Assembly: GCA_029261215.1 (NCBI GenBank)
Contig: JAJDBT010000041.1
Span: 1-64,000 of the forward strand
Source: Nitrospirota bacterium
Lineage (GTDB): Bacteria; Nitrospirota; Nitrospiria; SBBL01; JAADHI01
Length of the DNA: 64,000 nucleotides
Direction: 5' to 3'
Both the position numbers and the translations under genes were made by a program. This document shows positions 62,882-64,000 of the stretch, in pieces. The first letter of the stretch is position 1. Each line of letters begins with the position of its first letter. The notes beneath the pieces were generated by a model that was given only the letters and a program-made list of their open reading frames with translations, was not told where the DNA came from and did no database searches.

Positions 62882-64000
62882 ATGTCGGAGCAGCGGCATC
62901 GCATCAAGCGGCAGGTACTGGAAGTGGCCACCCCGAATCGGGAAGAAACCGAAGCGTTTTATGAGGCATTGAGGCGAATTTATGATGCACGCATCGTGCC
63001 GATGATTGATCAATGCTGTTCAGAATTAAGCCGCCCGGAAGAGATTATCCGGCTGGATACGGTGACATTGGATTTGGGGGCTCTGGATTTAGAGAACCTT
63101 GAAGAGGATCTTGTTTCTAAGTGCCGCATACAGCTTCGTAAACAATTATCCGATGAAATAAATCGTCGGGCTCAGGTGCCAGGAGAAGAGACCGGCAAGC
63201 CTTTTTCTCAACTGGAACTGCTCGAGATCTTTACCCGAACAGGTCGTTTCCCCTGGTGGGCCGATGCCACAGACCGCAAACTGTTACAGCACAGCCTGCA
63301 TGACCTGATTCAGAATGCTCCGAATATCTTGAGTCGATTGCTGCAGGGGCTTGTTCAGGAAGGGCCAGCCTTGGACCGCATGATTACTCATTTTGATGAT
63401 CAGGCCCTTTCAGCCCTTTGTGCCCTGCGTCTCCAGTCTCATAAACCGTCCTCGGGTGCCGTGTCGCAGTATCTGCAATTACTAATAAGCGCTTCGGCCC
63501 GATTCAAAGTTTCGAATCAAAGACGTGTTTTATCCTCGCGTCAGGTTCGCACTGAATTTTGGAAGGCGGTGCTCGGCGTGCTTTATTCAAAGACGGAGGG
63601 TATGGCAGAGGCCGTTCCGTTTTTGCAGGCGGTTTTTTCCCGGCTTGCGAGGCGCTTTCATCTTTCATTTTCGGAATTTATTTCCAGCCTGCGAGCAGAA
63701 ATCGAAACGACCCACATTTCAGGGAAAGCCGATATTCTCAAAATGATAGAAACCCTTTCAGTGGAGAAACAAAATAAAAAAACAGCCAGTGTTCGCGATC
63801 ATCGCGAGAAGCCGTTTTCTGAAAGCTCAGACCCTGTTGCACAAGAAATTTTAAACATATTGGACAATTTCAGGCGGTCGGGCGCTTACCTGGCATTGCT
63901 GTATGCGCCCTTTCGCGAGATATTGATTTCCCTTCCTGTGGATTTCTATCCTGAATACTTAAGGCAGCTTAAAGATTTGGAGGTAGAAAAAGCCGGGATT
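62882..64000 (+). CDS. Contractile injection system tape-measure protein, N-terminal part
   Basis: Open from ATG 62882 to the end of the window without a stop (373 codons, in frame). The first 80 residues (HRIKRQVLEVATPNREETEA, then YDARIVPMIDQCCSELSRPEEIIRLDTVTLDLGALDLENLEEDL) are the CIS_TMP family signature found in Pvc14/Afp14 proteins; the rest so far is helical. These proteins set tube length and fill the lumen. Truncated by the window; the family often exceeds 1000 aa. Confidence 0.88.
   Translation, partial: MSEQRHRIKRQVLEVATPNREETEAFYEALRRIYDARIVPMIDQCCSELSRPEEIIRLDTVTLDLGALDLENLEEDLVSKCRIQLRKQLSDEINRRAQVPGEETGKPFSQLELLEIFTRTGRFPWWADATDRKLLQHSLHDLIQNAPNILSRLLQGLVQEGPALDRMITHFDDQALSALCALRLQSHKPSSGAVSQYLQLLISASARFKVSNQRRVLSSRQVRTEFWKAVLGVLYSKTEGMAEAVPFLQAVFSRLARRFHLSFSEFISSLRAEIETTHISGKADILKMIETLSVEKQNKKTASVRDHREKPFSESSDPVAQEILNILDNFRRSGAYLALLYAPFREILISLPVDFYPEYLRQLKDLEVEKAGI

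Larger units (their letters stand above)
43546..64000 (+). other. Extracellular contractile injection system (eCIS) locus, incomplete at right
   Basis: Seventeen co-directional genes, mostly with overlaps or gaps under 90 bases, encode cap, sheath, three tube paralogues, hub, spike, tip, wedge, baseplate, fibre and tape measure, in the gene order family of Afp, PVC, MAC and AlgoCIS. No capsid, terminase, portal or integrase and no TssJLM membrane complex is present. The AAA+ ATPase normally found near the end of such operons is not in the window. The assignment rests on the combined order; single small members are less certain. Confidence 0.92.

Noticed and set aside
43691-64000. Prophage or R-type tailocin
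   Set aside because: DUF4255, DUF5908, the LysM hub and CIS_TMP proteins are eCIS marks; no capsid, portal, terminase, integrase, holin or endolysin gene is seen.
43691-64000. Type VI secretion system
   Set aside because: The VgrG- and PAAR-like proteins alone are not specific; there are no TssJ, TssL, TssM, TssB/TssC pair or ClpV genes, and the sheath is of the one-gene gp18 type.

Overview
The window comes from a Gram-negative bacterium of moderate GC content. The diderm envelope is shown by an OmpA-family protein, MlaA and MlaC homologues, lipoproteins with lipoboxes, and an RND exporter. The housekeeping genes (gdhA, sbcCD, pyrF, gpsA, rhlB-like helicase, moxR/bat cluster, paired M16 peptidases) would fit a deltaproteobacterium-like or Nitrospirota/Nitrospinota-like lineage. 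The species cannot be named from sequence reading alone. The right end cuts through a gene; no intergenic stretch exceeds 300 bases.

Layout. 1-13 kb: gdhA (-), a membrane fatty-acid hydroxylase/sterol desaturase-type protein, an RbgA/YlqF-like GTPase, sbcD-sbcC, a small inverted-repeat element, a COG2509-type FAD protein (-), a SUI1/YciH protein, an OmpA protein with seven thrombospondin type-3 repeats and two strong hairpins behind it. 12-24 kb: a DUF1275 membrane protein behind a tetO-like palindrome, an SDR enzyme, then a six-gene minus-strand operon moxR-DUF58-DUF4381-batA-batB/C-batD with a good sigma70-type promoter, followed by dedA, ppa and pyrF. 24-41 kb, mostly plus strand: gpsA (divergent from pyrF, with back-to-back promoters), helicase, a 14-repeat YCF48-type protein, a HAD phosphatase, two M16 peptidases (one with and one without the zinc motif), a HEPN-like gene, a lipid-transport-like set (membrane protein, MlaA, MlaC, RND exporter, methyltransferase), an M32 carboxypeptidase and tRNA-Glu(TTC) with its promoter and terminator.

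41.7-64 kb holds the main accessory system. After a lipoprotein with seven propeller-like repeats comes a near-consensus promoter (43546-43574) and at least 17 co-directional genes of an extracellular contractile injection system (eCIS; Afp/PVC/MAC/AlgoCIS relatives): cap/terminator (DUF4255), an unknown 359-aa protein, sheath, three tube paralogues, DUF5908 peptide, LysM hub protein, VgrG-like spike, a 72-aa protein, gp25-like wedge, PAAR-like tip, a 1516-aa gp6-like baseplate protein with internal repeats, an S74-type self-processing fibre, a second baseplate protein of 690 aa, a 610-aa protein of repeated beta modules, and the N-terminal part of a CIS tape-measure protein running off the window. 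No capsid, portal, terminase, integrase or lysis gene and no T6SS membrane complex is seen, so this is a phage-tail-like injection machine and not a prophage or T6SS. The AAA+ ATPase and the toxin cargo expected for such loci would lie beyond position 64000.
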